Shown: one piece after another, positions 23,271 to 35,325 of the stretch | Position numbering within the stretch: the stretch's first letter is position 1 | How the letters are laid out: each line of letters starts with the position of its first letter | Source: Flaveria trinervia | Taxonomy: Eukaryota; Streptophyta; Magnoliopsida; Asterales; Asteraceae | NCBI GenBank assembly: GCA_025506515.1 | Contig: CM046453.1 | Location: 34,545,851 to 34,609,850, forward strand | Direction of reading: 5' to 3' | Length of the DNA stretch: 64,000 bases | Notes under the pieces: generated by a model | Seen by the model: only the letters and a program-made list of their open reading frames with translations | The model's database searches: none | What the model was told of the DNA's origin: nothing | Translations under genes and position numbers: made by a program

Positions 23271-26200
23271 ATGGCACTAAATCCTCAACACAATCAAGTC
23301 GCACTTCTTGACTCTTCAAGAGATGCGGACTTCTCTAAAGTCATCTCATCCTCATCCAATCATCCTACTATACTGCCCTGACTGTTAATCCCACTGTTTA
23401 CACCAATCACATGGCTGAATTTTGGGGTAACGGTCAGGTTGAAACCCTAAATGGGGTTCGTGTAATACGATCTAGCATTTGTGGCCAAGAGTTAGTCATC
23501 ACTAAACAACTTATCAGGGAGCATCTCGAGCTTCATGATGAGAGTGCACCCATAGAGTTCCCCAAAGCAGATTTAGACAACACCTGCATTCTCATGGGAT
23601 ATGGTGGAGATGTCAGCTTGTCAACTGTCTACAAATTTAACTTCTCATATAACTGGAAGTTCCTCCTGCACGTTGTCCTTCACTGTCTGTCCAATAAATC
23701 TGGGGGATGGGACCAAATTCCATACGAACTAGGTGCTTAGTTCATGGAATGATGAGAGGCCTCCACTTCAACTACTCAAGATTTATGCTGACCAATCTCA
23801 TTGGAAATATCTAGAGGGAAACATTCTTTATGTATCCCAGATTTCTTCAGCACATTATCAACTATGAGCTGGACCAGAGTCGGCTTGTCTGTGCAGCCAC
23901 TCTGCCTGTCCCTCAAATGAGGCCTACCATCTTCAAAACTCTGAAGAAGGTGTCTACCATCTTCAGTGGAAGGTACACTTCTCTACTTCCAGGTATGACC
24001 GAGCAAATAGCTCCTGGTGACATCCCTGTTGACCCCACAAGTGATGAACCCACACCAGCAACTACCCCCATAATGCAAATTTTACCTTCTCTTCCCATCA
24101 TCATCACTTACCAATGACACCCCAAATGAACCCTTACTCAATCTACTCTGATTGAACAAGCTCCTTCTGTTCAATCCAAAAAGGCTAGAGTGGAACATTA
24201 GGCTCCCACTCAGCCTGAGGTCTTACCATCCTTCACCATTGACCTCAATTATGGGTCTTGAGTCTCTTCAATCTCAAACCCATGAGCCCACTATCCAATC
24301 TAAAAGCCCTTAGGGTGAGTATATACACTCCTCTGAGAAGCCAACAAGGGGCAGTCCCACCAGAGGCTCAATGCCTGTAGACATTGACCAAGGTCCCGGG
24401 TCAGTAGGTTTAACCTCCTTATATTTCACTGACCTTCTCTTCAAAACTGATGAAGAGATTACGTCCCTCCATGGAAATGAAGTTGATCTACAACACCCTC
24501 TCCAAGATCAACAGAGCCTAGAGAGACCTCTTATATCTAGCCCCCATCAGCAAACTTTTACTAAGGTGAGTCCTACTGATGTGGAGGGGACTCATGCAAA
24601 TTCAGCTGCCACTACAGAAGGTGCCTCAATGGACCTTATGGAAAGTGGTAATATTTCTGAGACTGAATCTGCGGCAACCATGCCTTTGATTGAAGACTCT
24701 GAAAGAGACATCATTAAGCAAGGGAAACCAGGGTGCCAAGAAACCACATCTGGTGGTGAGGCTGAACATACTAGGTATGTTACCTCATCTCCTCGTGATT
24801 CTTCAAAAGAGATGAGGGAAGTATGCAACTCCTCATTCAAGACCTACTATCTACAATCTCAAACCTGAATCCAAGGTTAGGACTTTAGAAGAAAGGTCCG
24901 CCACTCAGCAACTTGAGATTGACAATTTCAAGGCTCAACTAGCTAAGAAACAGATTGAGAGATCTGTTAGGCACGTACCCGTTCAGGTCTCCCTGACCCC
25001 TTCCTCTAGCTCATCTAGCTCTCAAGATGATGCTACCAAAAAGGGGGAGAATATTCAAAGACAAACTTCAGAGGAACCACTGAGCCAAACTCCAATTTCT
25101 AAATATTCGGCTCCCATTACAACTTTTTCTTAGCCATCCTAAGTTATACTACAAATTGACTCAAGGATGCTCAGAGATCTCTACAGACTCTTCTCCAAGT
25201 TTCTGTTGAGATCTTCTCTTGATCAGCCTAGCCCTGATGCAGTAATGATGTATTTTGGAGCTGAAGAGCTTCAGAGGCTATGTACACCATCTACCACTGT
25301 GAAAGAAGTTGGTCAACCTAAGGTCCACATGGAACCTGAGATTTAATTCAAAGAGGAAATGAGGACTGATGGCCCAGCAACTGAAATAGTTGGGATAGAA
25401 ACTGCACTCCATCAAACTTCCAAAGCTGAAGTTAAAACCTCGGAAGAACAAGCCGAATCCTCCGAAGCTGAAATAGAAGTTGCGAAAGGAATGTTCTCAC
25501 TGTCTGATGATCTAATCATCACAGATGCAATTCTAGACCTGACATCTGAGGTGAATAGTGAGGACTTTCTGAACAAACCTTTAGCTCAGACATCCTCACT
25601 ACCTCTCTTGCAATCTGAGTCCTCCGTCCATGAACCACCAAAGTCAAGCACATCAAAAGATGACAAAGGAAAGAAGAAAATGACAACAGAAGAGCTTCAG
25701 GAGGAGGAAAGGATTGAGAAACTCAAAAGAAAAGGGAAACTTCCAACTGGGAAGTTGTTAGCTGACAGTTCAAAAGCAGCTGCAGCCAACCAGGTGGCAG
25801 TTAACAACAAGAAGAGAGTTGAGGTCATTGACCGGCTCATCAAGGTTGGAGTCGTCAATGAAGACATACTCCTTCTACCACTAGAGGAGTTAATAGATCT
25901 GGAAAAGACAACCATACTACAAAATGAACAACAAATGGAAGCAGCAAGGTTGGCCTTAGAGAAGAAAGAGAAACGGAACAGAGGGAAGCTGACATACAAC
26001 TCAGGAGGGAAAGGATAGCTTTCTAACCTCCAGAGCTTTCTTACATCAAGAGCTATCTTCATATAATGATGAAATGATTCTATGGCTCTTCAACAAAGAG
26101 TAGGATCAACTAGAGAAAGAGAGAAAAAGAGCTGCAAGAGAGAAGTTGAAAGAGAAGAAGAAGAAAGAAGAAGAAGCTAGGATCACTGCAACCAAGAAGA

Positions 26201-27396
26201 TAGGTGAGAAAGACTAGATGAAGGACTATCTTCAGGCTCACGGCTTCTCTGGAAGGTAAAGAAAAGACACTGCAATGAATTGTCAGTGAAATCAAGGCTG
26301 ACATTCGTTTGGGGAAAAAAGAGAGATGTATAAAAGGGTACATGGGATGACCTTCACACCAACCCCTCAACCCAAACCTAAACCAATTCCCTCACCATTT
26401 ACCATTAAAACTGAACCTTTCACACCTGAATCCTTACCACTATCCTTACCCACCTCCTCACCTCAACCACCCAAACTACCTATCCTTTAACCCAAAACAC
26501 TTTCCAGAACCACTACACCACAACCTACCCAACAACCTTCCAAACCATCCGCTCAGCCTTTTAAACATTTCTCTCTAGAGTAGTTTAAGGCAATCAAGAC
26601 AAAGCTCACCAACTGCACAACCTTGAGCGACATCTCTTGTGAGGAATACTCTATCAAACTGACCTATGTTGATGGATCTTCACGTTCCCTCATAAGAGAT
26701 CAATTTCTTGATCTGCACAGAGGAACACTAGACCAGGCTGCTAAACTTCTAGGCCTCAACTCAAACTCATTAAATGATGAAAAGAAGAGACTAAGAAGGA
26801 AGCTGGTGACTCTGTTGGATACAAAGAAAGAGGACAAGATTCCTATTCAGCCTCTTGTGCCTAGAAAGAAAATAATCTAGCAAAGGTTCAATGAAGCCTC
26901 TCATAACTTTGTTGTAAAAAGAGAGAATGGAGAAATCAACAGGCTAAATGCCTCCTCTCTGCTACACTCTAGCAGGTTTGACATTGCTGAGTTAGCAAAG
27001 AAACCATTCTCTAATCCCTCCAACTCTGAAACTGCTGCTCACATCAGAAATCATCTCAGCAGTCTTCATCTTGCTGAGTTAACTGCAAAAGCTAAGATTG
27101 AAGAAGAGTTGAAGCTGAGAATAAAGGAAGACAAGGATAGACGTCCCACCAAAGGCACAACCTTTCTACAGATAGTGGAGGGTCCTGAATTGGAACCTAT
27201 AGTTAGATCCCTCCCATCAACTAACTGTTTTAGAGAGACACAACATAGGGTACATATCATTCAGGGTGACAGACTGGAGTTCCTGTCAACTAATGATCTG
27301 TACAAGCTTTTTAGCATCACTTCAGGGAAGAACAAGGAAACTGACAAATATTTACTTTCCTTGGTGCTAAAGGTTTTGAGGAGCAGAAACAAGTGA
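23271..27396 (+). pseudogene. Element D ORF3, degenerate
   Basis: The extra ORF after pol, function unknown. The ATG at 23271 gives MALNPQHNQVALLDSSRDAD, then a frameshift near 23335. The conserved N-terminal domain continues at 23411-23740 (HMAEFW just before it, WKFLLHVVLHCLSNKS) and MYPRFLQHIINYE at 23830. The middle is acidic and Ser/Thr-rich (24371-24868). A Lys/Glu-rich charged region with KKKMTTEELQEEERIEKLKR at about 25672 looks coiled-coil. The C-terminal part (26623-27396) is basic and ends with a TGA at 27394-27396, 244 bp of D sequence short of nothing but TSD, PPT and LTR once H is removed. It is the only family 2 ORF3 here with both ends. Confidence 0.82.
25038..25051 (+). other. 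Internal polypurine tract in element D ORF3
   Basis: The tract AAAAAGGGGGAGAA lies in the ORF3 frame as KKGE, within ATKKGENI. Equivalent tracts are in C (10888-10875), E (48448-48434) and G (61291-61304). Confidence 0.55.
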
Positions 27397-27401
27397 GGTT
27401 T
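27397..27401. other. Target-site duplication of element H, left
   Basis: GGTTT immediately follows the D ORF3 stop codon and recurs at 42620-42624 after the H 3' LTR. Confidence 0.95.
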
Positions 27402-27903
27402 TGAAGATTATGTATAGGTTGGACTCACCTTAGTTTAGATTATTTACTTCTAATTGTAATAGGTCTTTTGTTAGTTTCTTTTTGTATGTATTTAGTTTTA
27501 TGTAATATTGCAGTCCAGCGAAACTGTGAGCGTTGTCAGCTGATTGGTTAGCTGGCGAAACTATTGTTTCTGCCCGGCGAAACTATAGTTTCGGCAGTAC
27601 AGTTTTGCTGGCAACGAAACTGTCTGTGAAACTATGACTGCTTTATATAGAATTGATCTTTTTCATTGTTGGGTAAGCTTGCAAAACCTAATCCATTATC
27701 ATTATTGCAAGTTACCATTTCAAAGCAGTTATTACAGAGAATTATCATTGTGCTTTATTTTATTGATTATTGATGTTCATTGTCTTATCATGAATGGGTT
27801 ATTATTGTGTTCAATCATCTTTGTTCATGTTGTTTAGTTAGTTTGTTAGATATTGAACTATTCTTCATCTTATTTGCATTGTTATACGATCAATGGACCA
27901 ACA
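27402..27903 (+). repeat. Element H 5' LTR (502 bp)
   Basis: It begins TGAAGATTATGTATAGG and ends GGACCAACA. It contains three exact GCGAAACT words and a TATA box (TTATATAG, 27643-27650). It lacks about 20 bp that form most of a perfect palindrome in the 3' LTR (42224-42245). Confidence 0.94.
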
Positions 27904-27906
27904 ATA

Positions 27907-27919
27907 TGGTATCAGAGCC
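27907..27919 (+). other. Primer-binding site (initiator tRNA-Met), element H
   Basis: TGGTATCAGAGCC lies three bases after the LTR edge. Confidence 0.93.
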
Positions 27920-28541
27920 TTAGTGCTCATGATTTGTTGAGTTTGTTGGTGGTTTTTGTTCAATATCTTGTTTCAATCATTTTCAGTTCCTTATTGGGTG
28001 TTTTTGATGTGAAAATTGATTGAGTTTAGCTTGATTTTTGGTTGTGTAAGCTTTGCTAATCATCAGATCTCCAATTCATTGAGTTTTTGATGATTTCAGA
28101 CTGATTTTGTGTTGAAAAAGGGTTTAAGGATCGACTGGCAAAATTACTATTCTTTCAGCGAAACTAAGATCATCTTTCCATGAAACTATAGGTGTTATCA
28201 CTATTGAAATTGTTTTCTAGTTGTTCTACGAAACTTGTCTTTTTGAACGAAAGTTCATCAGTGCTTGTGTAGGTTTAACAAGTGAAATTGCTGCCGAAAG
28301 TGATTTTGAACGAAAGTTCAAGCTTGTTTCGTGCGCACTTTCTAGCGAAACAAAGCCTGTTGTGACAATTGGCTAGCGAAAATGCTGCTGAAATTGTCAG
28401 CGAAATTAGCTTCCTCTGCGAAAGTATCAGTGAAAGTAGTTTTCACTGCGAAATTGTCTGTGAAGTTACCTTTCTCTGCGAAATTATCAGCAAAATTATC
28501 TCTTTTCTTGCCGAAATTACTTCAATCTCTGCGAAACTACC
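27920..28541 (+). promoter_or_regulatory. Element H untranslated leader with GCGAAACT-type words
   Basis: A non-coding leader. From about 28140 it is crowded with GCGAAACT, GCGAAATT and AACGAAAGTTC variants, related to the motif in the H LTR and in the spacer before ORF3. No ORF of note. Confidence 0.6.
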
Positions 28542-31362
28542 ATGTCTAAGTTAACATCACTCACACTTTCCGATCTTGAAAGTGTTGCTCTAATAGGCCT
28601 CCGAGACTCATTAACGAAGACAAGTTTGAAGATTGTAAGAGATGTCTAAAAGCTTTCTTCTTCTACACTGATCACAACCAATGGGAATCGATTATTTCTG
28701 GTCCTACATACCAACTGTCACTGTTGGTGATGTTGTCTCTCAAAATAAGGACCCGTCTTCTTTCACTAAAAAGGATCTGAAGTTGATTGATCATGATCAA
28801 AAGGCTTTTGGTGCTTTAACTCTATGCCTAGCACCGGACATTTACAATCGTTTTGTAGAGCATAAAAATGCTAAATCTCTTTACGATTTCCTATGTGAGT
28901 TCTATGATGGTAATGCTGATTTAGTAAAGGATAAGAGCATTCAAGCTGAGAAGGAATTCAATTCATTTGTTGGATACAAGAACGAGAGTCTGACAGATCT
29001 CACAAATCGTTTCTTGACAGTTTCAAGCACCTTAAAGAAATACAATGAAAAGCTCTCCAATAGTGAACAAGTTAACAGACTACTAGATTCTCTCCCACCT
29101 CAGTGGAGTCTTTAGGTAAGGATGCTAAAACAAGAAAGAGGGTTCACAGACTACAAGCTTATGGATATTATCAATAAGCTGAAATCCTTTGAGTTGGACA
29201 TGAAGAGACGGGAATATAACCAGACCATGATGCCCACATCTGGTTTTTTTGAAAATGCTGCTTTATTATCATCCGCTGCTAGCTCTTAAATACAGAATTC
29301 AATTCAAGGAGGAGTTAATACAAGTAATTTCTTAGGAGGAAATGTTTCGGTTGGAAGAGATCATATTAATTCTAAGGCGAATGTTGAAACTTCAATTCCA
29401 TCAGAAACAATGGCCCTCTTTGGAATGTTCGTTCAAAGTTATGAAGCACTTGTGGCAGGAGAGTTGAAAGGAAAAGGAATGACAATAGAAGAATGTATCA
29501 GGTAAACCTTGATAATCTTGAAGAAACTGACATCCAGTGGCAAATGGAAATGTTGACTCTTAGAGCTCGAAGGTTTATGGAGCATACTGGATGGAAGAAC
29601 TTCGGCGGACAAACTTCGAATTCAAATTTGGGATTTGATAAGTCAAAACTGAGATGTTTCAACTGTAAACAATTGGGACATTTCAAACGTGAATGTCCAT
29701 CACCAATTATCACCGATTCCAGCAATTCAGGAGTTCCAAAATTAACAATTGAGAGACTACATTGATTTCAAACTTTTATTGGAGTGCCGAGGTTGGGGAA
29801 ACAAGGACTGAGATAAATCATGCTTTGGTTGCTGAGCTTGTTCAAGGGAAAGAGGAGGAAGATGTTAAAGATGGATTTGACCTTTTCTATGAATTCAAAG
29901 AGGAAGTTGTGTCATCTGTGAATGAGAAAGAAGAGAAAGATGCCAGAATAAGGGCAGGTAAATCTGCAGGTCTAAAGCAGGAAGGAAGTTCATGCGCTGG
30001 GCAAGGAAAGGATTATGATGATGATACTGCCATCGTTGAGGAAAGCAAGTCAAGTACTTCGGTGTGCCAATGTGAAAAGGCCTTAGCAGCTGAAAGGATG
30101 GTGATGGGACTTCCATATGAGGTAATTCAGGATATGTGCTCATCTGCTTGTAGAATAAGATTATTTGGGATTTATAAAGCTAATCAACTATTAATAATTA
30201 ATGAAAAGGATTTAAAACGAATCAATAATGAACTTAAAATCAATGAATCAAAATATTTTGTTAAATTAAACGAGGCTTTAAAAGAACATGATCATTTAAA
30301 ATGAATCGTTTTGGAAAGAAATGTTGAGATTAATACTTTGACTGAAAAGTTGCCCTTGCTGAATTTGAAACAAGCAAACTTCAGTCAAAGTTAGACAAAT
30401 GGATCATATCAGAAATGGAACATGATGATCTATGTAAATCTCAACGGGGAGCTAGGATTAAAATGGATTGGGTTATAAAAATGTAAAGGTTTATCCTCCG
30501 CCTAGTACATACTGTTATTCTCCTATGCATGTTCCTCATCCTTCTAATGATTAATCAAAATAGCTGACAGTATGTCTACAGGTTTAGAGGGTGTTAACTC
30601 TAAGCACATTCGTGAAGACTACGACTATGGACCAACTAGTGGGCTTGGATGCACTAGTATTAGTACACCTTATTGTCAGCAGTCTGTTTTAGATCACAAG
30701 TCTAGTTTAAATTTTGTTTTTGTTTCTAGTTAGCTTGTAATAGACACTATAGTTTCATGTTCTCATGATGGTTCTATTTCATCTTTTAATTTAGTACATT
30801 GTGGTTATGTCTTTTGTTCTGGTGATGATAATGGTGCAACTGATCTTTCTGCAAAGTCGACGAGCAAATTAAAACTAATTGTTTTGAAAAATTCTTTTCT
30901 CATCCTATTCCATCTTTCACTCCATTAAATATGTCTTTATTAAATGAAAGAATTACCATTTCGTCTGAAACTAGCACCAGTGGAGCTAGTTCTACTGGTA
31001 CGTCAGACGATCATTCATCTAATTTTGTAAATAATGATTCTTATTCACATAAACTTCAACCTCGTGGCATGTATGAGACATTTAGTGACATTGATTCTAG
31101 CGTATCTGAATATGATGAGGAAATTATCATTGATCATATTTCTACCTCATCACATCACAAACCTAGACATAAACCTCACTGTTTCAGATGTTGTCAAGAG
31201 GACCATCTTGTCAAGAATTGTCCTACATTGCTTCATGGTCATCTTAATAGGAACTATTTTGGAAATAAATTAACAAAATTGGTTAATAATTTCTTTTGCA
31301 AAAAATCTGCTTCTTCTAAAGATAAAGTTGTTCAATCTTGGGTTCTTATTTCACCTGGTTAA
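28542..31362 (+). pseudogene. gag: Element H gag
   Basis: Sirevirus-type Gag. The ATG at 28542 is the likely start, but frames change near 28600 and 28705. The capsid-like domain (28681-29115) ends SEQVNRLLDSLPPQWSL before a TAG. A CCHC knuckle CFNCKQLGHFKREC is intact at 29655-29696. A coiled-coil-like region follows (29762-30304, with NEKDLKRINNELKINESKY). After a poor stretch (30305-30930), the last part (30931-31362) has a second CCHC knuckle CFRCCQEDHLVKNC at 31180-31221. It ends TAA at 31360-31362, overlapping the +1 pol frame. Confidence 0.86.
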
Positions 31363-33108
31363 TCTGTTTGTTATTTCATTACAGGAGTCATCCACTAAGA
31401 TTGTAAACAGCGTGTGGCATGTAGATAGTGGATGCTCCAAACATTTGAAAGGGTTGAAAGACTTGCTAACCAATCATCGGATTATAGATGGACGATATGT
31501 TGCTTTTGCCGGTGACAAAAAGGGTGGAAAGATGATTTGGTCAAGGAGAAGTTACCAATGGTTCTTTAACTTTGGAGAAAGTCAACTATGTTCCTGAGGT
31601 GGCATTTAATCTTCTGAGTGTTTCTCAGATCTGTGATAAAGACATTCCAGTCTTGTTTAAATTCGATGAATGTGTATTTTTAAAATCAGAGATTGATATT
31701 CCAGATGATTTGATTCTTATGCGTGCTCCAAGAAAACATGACACATATCTTCTTGATGTGAACTCCAGTGAGTCAAAGTCTACTACAACTTGTCTTCTTT
31801 CTAAAGCTTCAACCTTTGAGTCCCTTTTATGGCATCGTCGATTGGGCCACGTTAATTTTAAAATAATAAACAAATTAGTCAAAAAAATCTCGTTAGAGGA
31901 CTCCCTTTAAAATATTTTTCTGTGAACGAAAAATGTATGGCTTGTGCCAAGGGCAAACAACACAAGGAACCACATAAGTCCAAACTTGAAAACAACATAA
32001 CTTGTCCTCTCGAGTTGTTACATACTGATTTGTTTGGCCCAATTAGCGTTAAATCTATTGCTAAAAAATCTTTTTGCCTTGTTTTTACAGATGATTTCTC
32101 AAGATATTCATGGGTGAGATTTCTTGCACACAAATGAGAGGTTCCTGAAGAATTGCATAAGTTAATTCTTTCTATCAAGACAATTAGCAAGAGAAAGGTT
32201 CTGGGTCTGAGAAGTGACAACAGCACTGAATTCAAAAATCAGATTCTTGATTCATTTTATGCTCAAAAGGGGATTGTGAGACAACTTAGTGCTACCAGGA
32301 CACCTCAACAGAATGGTGTAGTTGAACGAAAGAATTACACTCTCATTAAGCCGCACATACAATGCTGATAGAATCTTCGTTATCCATTATTTTTTGGGCT
32401 GAAGCCGTCAATTGTGCTTCATATGTTCTAAACCGAGTGTTGATTGTCAAGGACAAAATGAAGACTCCTTATAAACTTTTTCATAAGAGGAAACCTCTAA
32501 TTGACTTCTTTCGCCCATTTGGTTGCTCTTGCACTCTTCTGAATACTCAATCTCAAAAGACAAAGTTTGGTGCCGTGTCTAACAAGTGTTACTTTGTTGG
32601 TTACTCTTCTTCTCAAAAGGCCTATTGAGTATATAACAAGAGAACACGTATCATTCAAGAGTCCTTCTATGTTGATTGGCAGGAGTCTAACTCTTCTGAT
32701 GTTCGATATGAACCAGCATGGTTCTTTGACTCCGATACTGTGTTTAATTCTTTTAATCTTCCAGTTTTCAATGATGATGCGTCCATTCCAAATGTTCAAA
32801 CAAATATTATTTCCTCAACCCCATCTCCTGCTCATTCCACCTCTTTAGCAAATGATGCCATTTCAGCTGATGTTGGATCATCTTCTCCATTACTTGATCT
32901 GTCACCAACACCTATTTCTACTTCACCAACTAATCCTTCATCACCAACATCTCTTCCTTCATCACCTACATCTATCCTCACAACCTATTCCATCCCTCTC
33001 ACCCTCATCTAATCATTCACAATCTGTGAACAAAACTTCTCCAAACACCTTCTCTTTAGACACAGACTTCAAAACTTTGAAAGATCATCCTCTTGATAAT
33101 GTTATTTG
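31328..33108 (+). pseudogene. pol: Element H pol: protease and integrase
   Basis: The pol frame is +1 to gag; an acceptor-like TTTCATTACAG|GA lies at 31374-31386. The protease active site HVDSGCSKHLKG has its Asp at 31424-31426; a frameshift follows near 31550. Integrase has WHRRLGHVNF, CMACAKGKQHK, HTDLFGP and RSDNSTEF (usual Gly replaced by Ser). It then has QQNGVVERKN, so the three catalytic acidic residues survive. A stop follows HIQC at 32366-32368. The C-terminal domain is at 32362-32628 (FVGYSSSQKAY, then TGA). The tail to 33012 is Ser/Pro/Thr-rich. Confidence 0.87.
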
Positions 33109-34708
33109 ATCAATCACTAATGGTGTTCGGACGCGGAGTCAATCTGGTTTGATTAATTTCTGCCTCTTCTCTTGCTTCATCTCTCAAACTGTCCTGAAAA
33201 ATGTGCATGCCACTCTACAGGACCCGTGTTGGGTGGAGTCAATGCAATTGGAGCTTCAACAATTCAGTAAGCTCAAAGTTTGGATCTTGGTTAACTTGCC
33301 TCCCAACAAATGCCCAATTGGTACAAAATGGGTGTTTAAGAACAAACCGATGATCATGGTGTGGTGGTGCGTAACAAGTCTAGACTAGTTGTGTAGGGTT
33401 TTGCTCAAGAAGAAGGGATTGACTATACTGAAGTCTTCGCTCCAGTTGCCCGTCTTGAAGCAATCAGGATTTTTCTCGCTCATGCTACTCATAAACAGTT
33501 CAAGGTCTATCAGATGGATGTAATGTGTGCTTTCCTTTACGAAGACATTGATGAGGAAATATATGTGTGTCAACCACCAAGTTTTGACGATCCTGATTTT
33601 CCCGATAAAGTCTTTAGGCTGGAAAATCTCTGTATGGTCTTCATTAGGCTCCTAGGATATGGTATGAGACCCTGACCCAGTATCTCTTGAGCAATGGTTT
33701 CTCTCGAGGCACCATCGATATGACTCTTTTCAAGAAGTGAATGGTGAAATGTTGTTTGTCCATGTATATGTCGACGATATTATTTTTGGTTCCACCAATT
33801 CTCTGTTATTTCGGGAGTTCGAAGAAATGATACGTAATCATTTTGAAATGAGTATGATGGGAGAAATGTGCTTTTTTCTTGGATTACAAGTAGAACAAAA
33901 GGATGAAGGCATTCTAATTCATCAGGAAAAGTATGTTAAAGAAATCTTGATGAAATTCAAGATGGATGATGCTTCTCCTGAAATGACTCCCTTTACTGCT
34001 CAAACATGTCTCACTCCTGATGAGAACAAGAAATCTGTTGATCCTCATCTCTACAGATCTATGATTGGTTCTCTCATGTATGTTACGGCAAGTCGACTTG
34101 ATATCACTTTTGCTATAAGATATTGTGCTCGATATCAGTCAGCCCCAAAGGAGTCTTATAAGAAAGTTGTCAAGAGAATTTTTCGTTATCTCAAAGGATC
34201 ATCTTGTTTAGGTCTTGGGTACCCTAATGGAGGGAATTTTGATTTACATGCTTATCCTGACAGTGATTCTAATGGTTGCAGGTTAAATAGAAAATCGGTG
34301 TCCGGAGGGAGTCAATACCTGGGTAATTGTCTAGTGTCTTGGCAGAGCAAGAAATAGACCACTGTCTCTCTTTCTACAGGAGAAGTAGAATACATTGCTG
34401 CCTCTAGTTGTTGTTCCCAAGTCCTTTGGATAAAACACCAGATGATTGACTATGGAATTAATTTTCTCCACGCGCCATTGTTTTGTGACAACAAAGCTGC
34501 CATCAGAATCGCTAAAAATCCTATTCATCATTCCCGAACCAAGCACATCGAAACACGGATTCAAGCAATTCGTGATGCACAAGAAAAGGATTTTGTCGAT
34601 ATTATTCCTATTGATACAAAAAATCAAAAGGCAGATATTTTCACGAAATCTTTCGATAAACCTCGCTTTTATGAATTAATCTCAATGTTAGGGTTAATAT
34701 CTTTTTAA
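33109..34708 (+). pseudogene. pol: Element H pol: RT and RNase H
   Basis: Copia RT and RNase H. The RT N-terminal part is at 33149-33388 (WVESMQLELQQF, IGTKWVFKNK), then TAG at 33394-33396 where a Gln is expected. VFAPVARLEAIRIF and VYQMDVMCAFLY follow. The catalytic box YVDDIIFGSTNS is in the intact block 33737-34357, which continues into RNase H. A TAG at 34355-34357 follows WQSKK, again at a Gln position. RNase H ends at 34708 (HHSRTKHIETR, ADIFTKSFDKP). The block 33737-34357 (206 aa) is among the longest uninterrupted pieces in the window. Confidence 0.9.
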
Positions 34709-35179
34709 ACATCCTTTCTTTTCTCACTTATAAATATATATGTATATATAATCTTTTAAATTATAATATTAATAATATTAACCTTTTAAAATAAAATTTT
34801 GGGGGAGCATCTAAATAATCTAGGTGTTAATTTTGAAATGACGAGAAATGATTTTATATCTTTTGGATATGTTCATTTTTGCATGATTGGTACTTAGAAA
34901 TGAGAAATTATAGTGACTGATGTTATTATTTGATTCACATCTTATTATTAAAAGCACGTATAATGGTTAAACAAACAGATTATGTAACGATATGCATGAT
35001 AGACTCAGCCTGACAAATAAAGTAAGCAGAAGCATTTTGATTTAAATTAAATCTCTGCTTAAGGTATCTGGATTTTGACGATCATTTTGGCCTGCATGGA
35101 AACTGAGTCCCGACAAAAAGTGGATTGAGAATTGATCTTATGGCTCATGTCCTGTACATCCGTGTCTTGTTCTTGTGCT

Positions 35180-35325
35180 AATCTCCTCTGTTGTATAGTG
35201 GTACTGACCTAGAGTGATGATCTCCTCCGTTGTACGGTGGTACTGACCTGGAGCTCTCATCGGCACATGATTAAATGGTCATCTCCTTTGTTACACGTGA
35301 GTATAGACCTGGAGCTCTCACCAAT
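35180..35325. repeat. Three imperfect tandem units in element H spacer
   Basis: Units start near 35180, 35219 and 35281. Each contains ATCTCCT(C/T)(T/C)GTT followed by GACCT(A/G)GAG. Confidence 0.75.
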
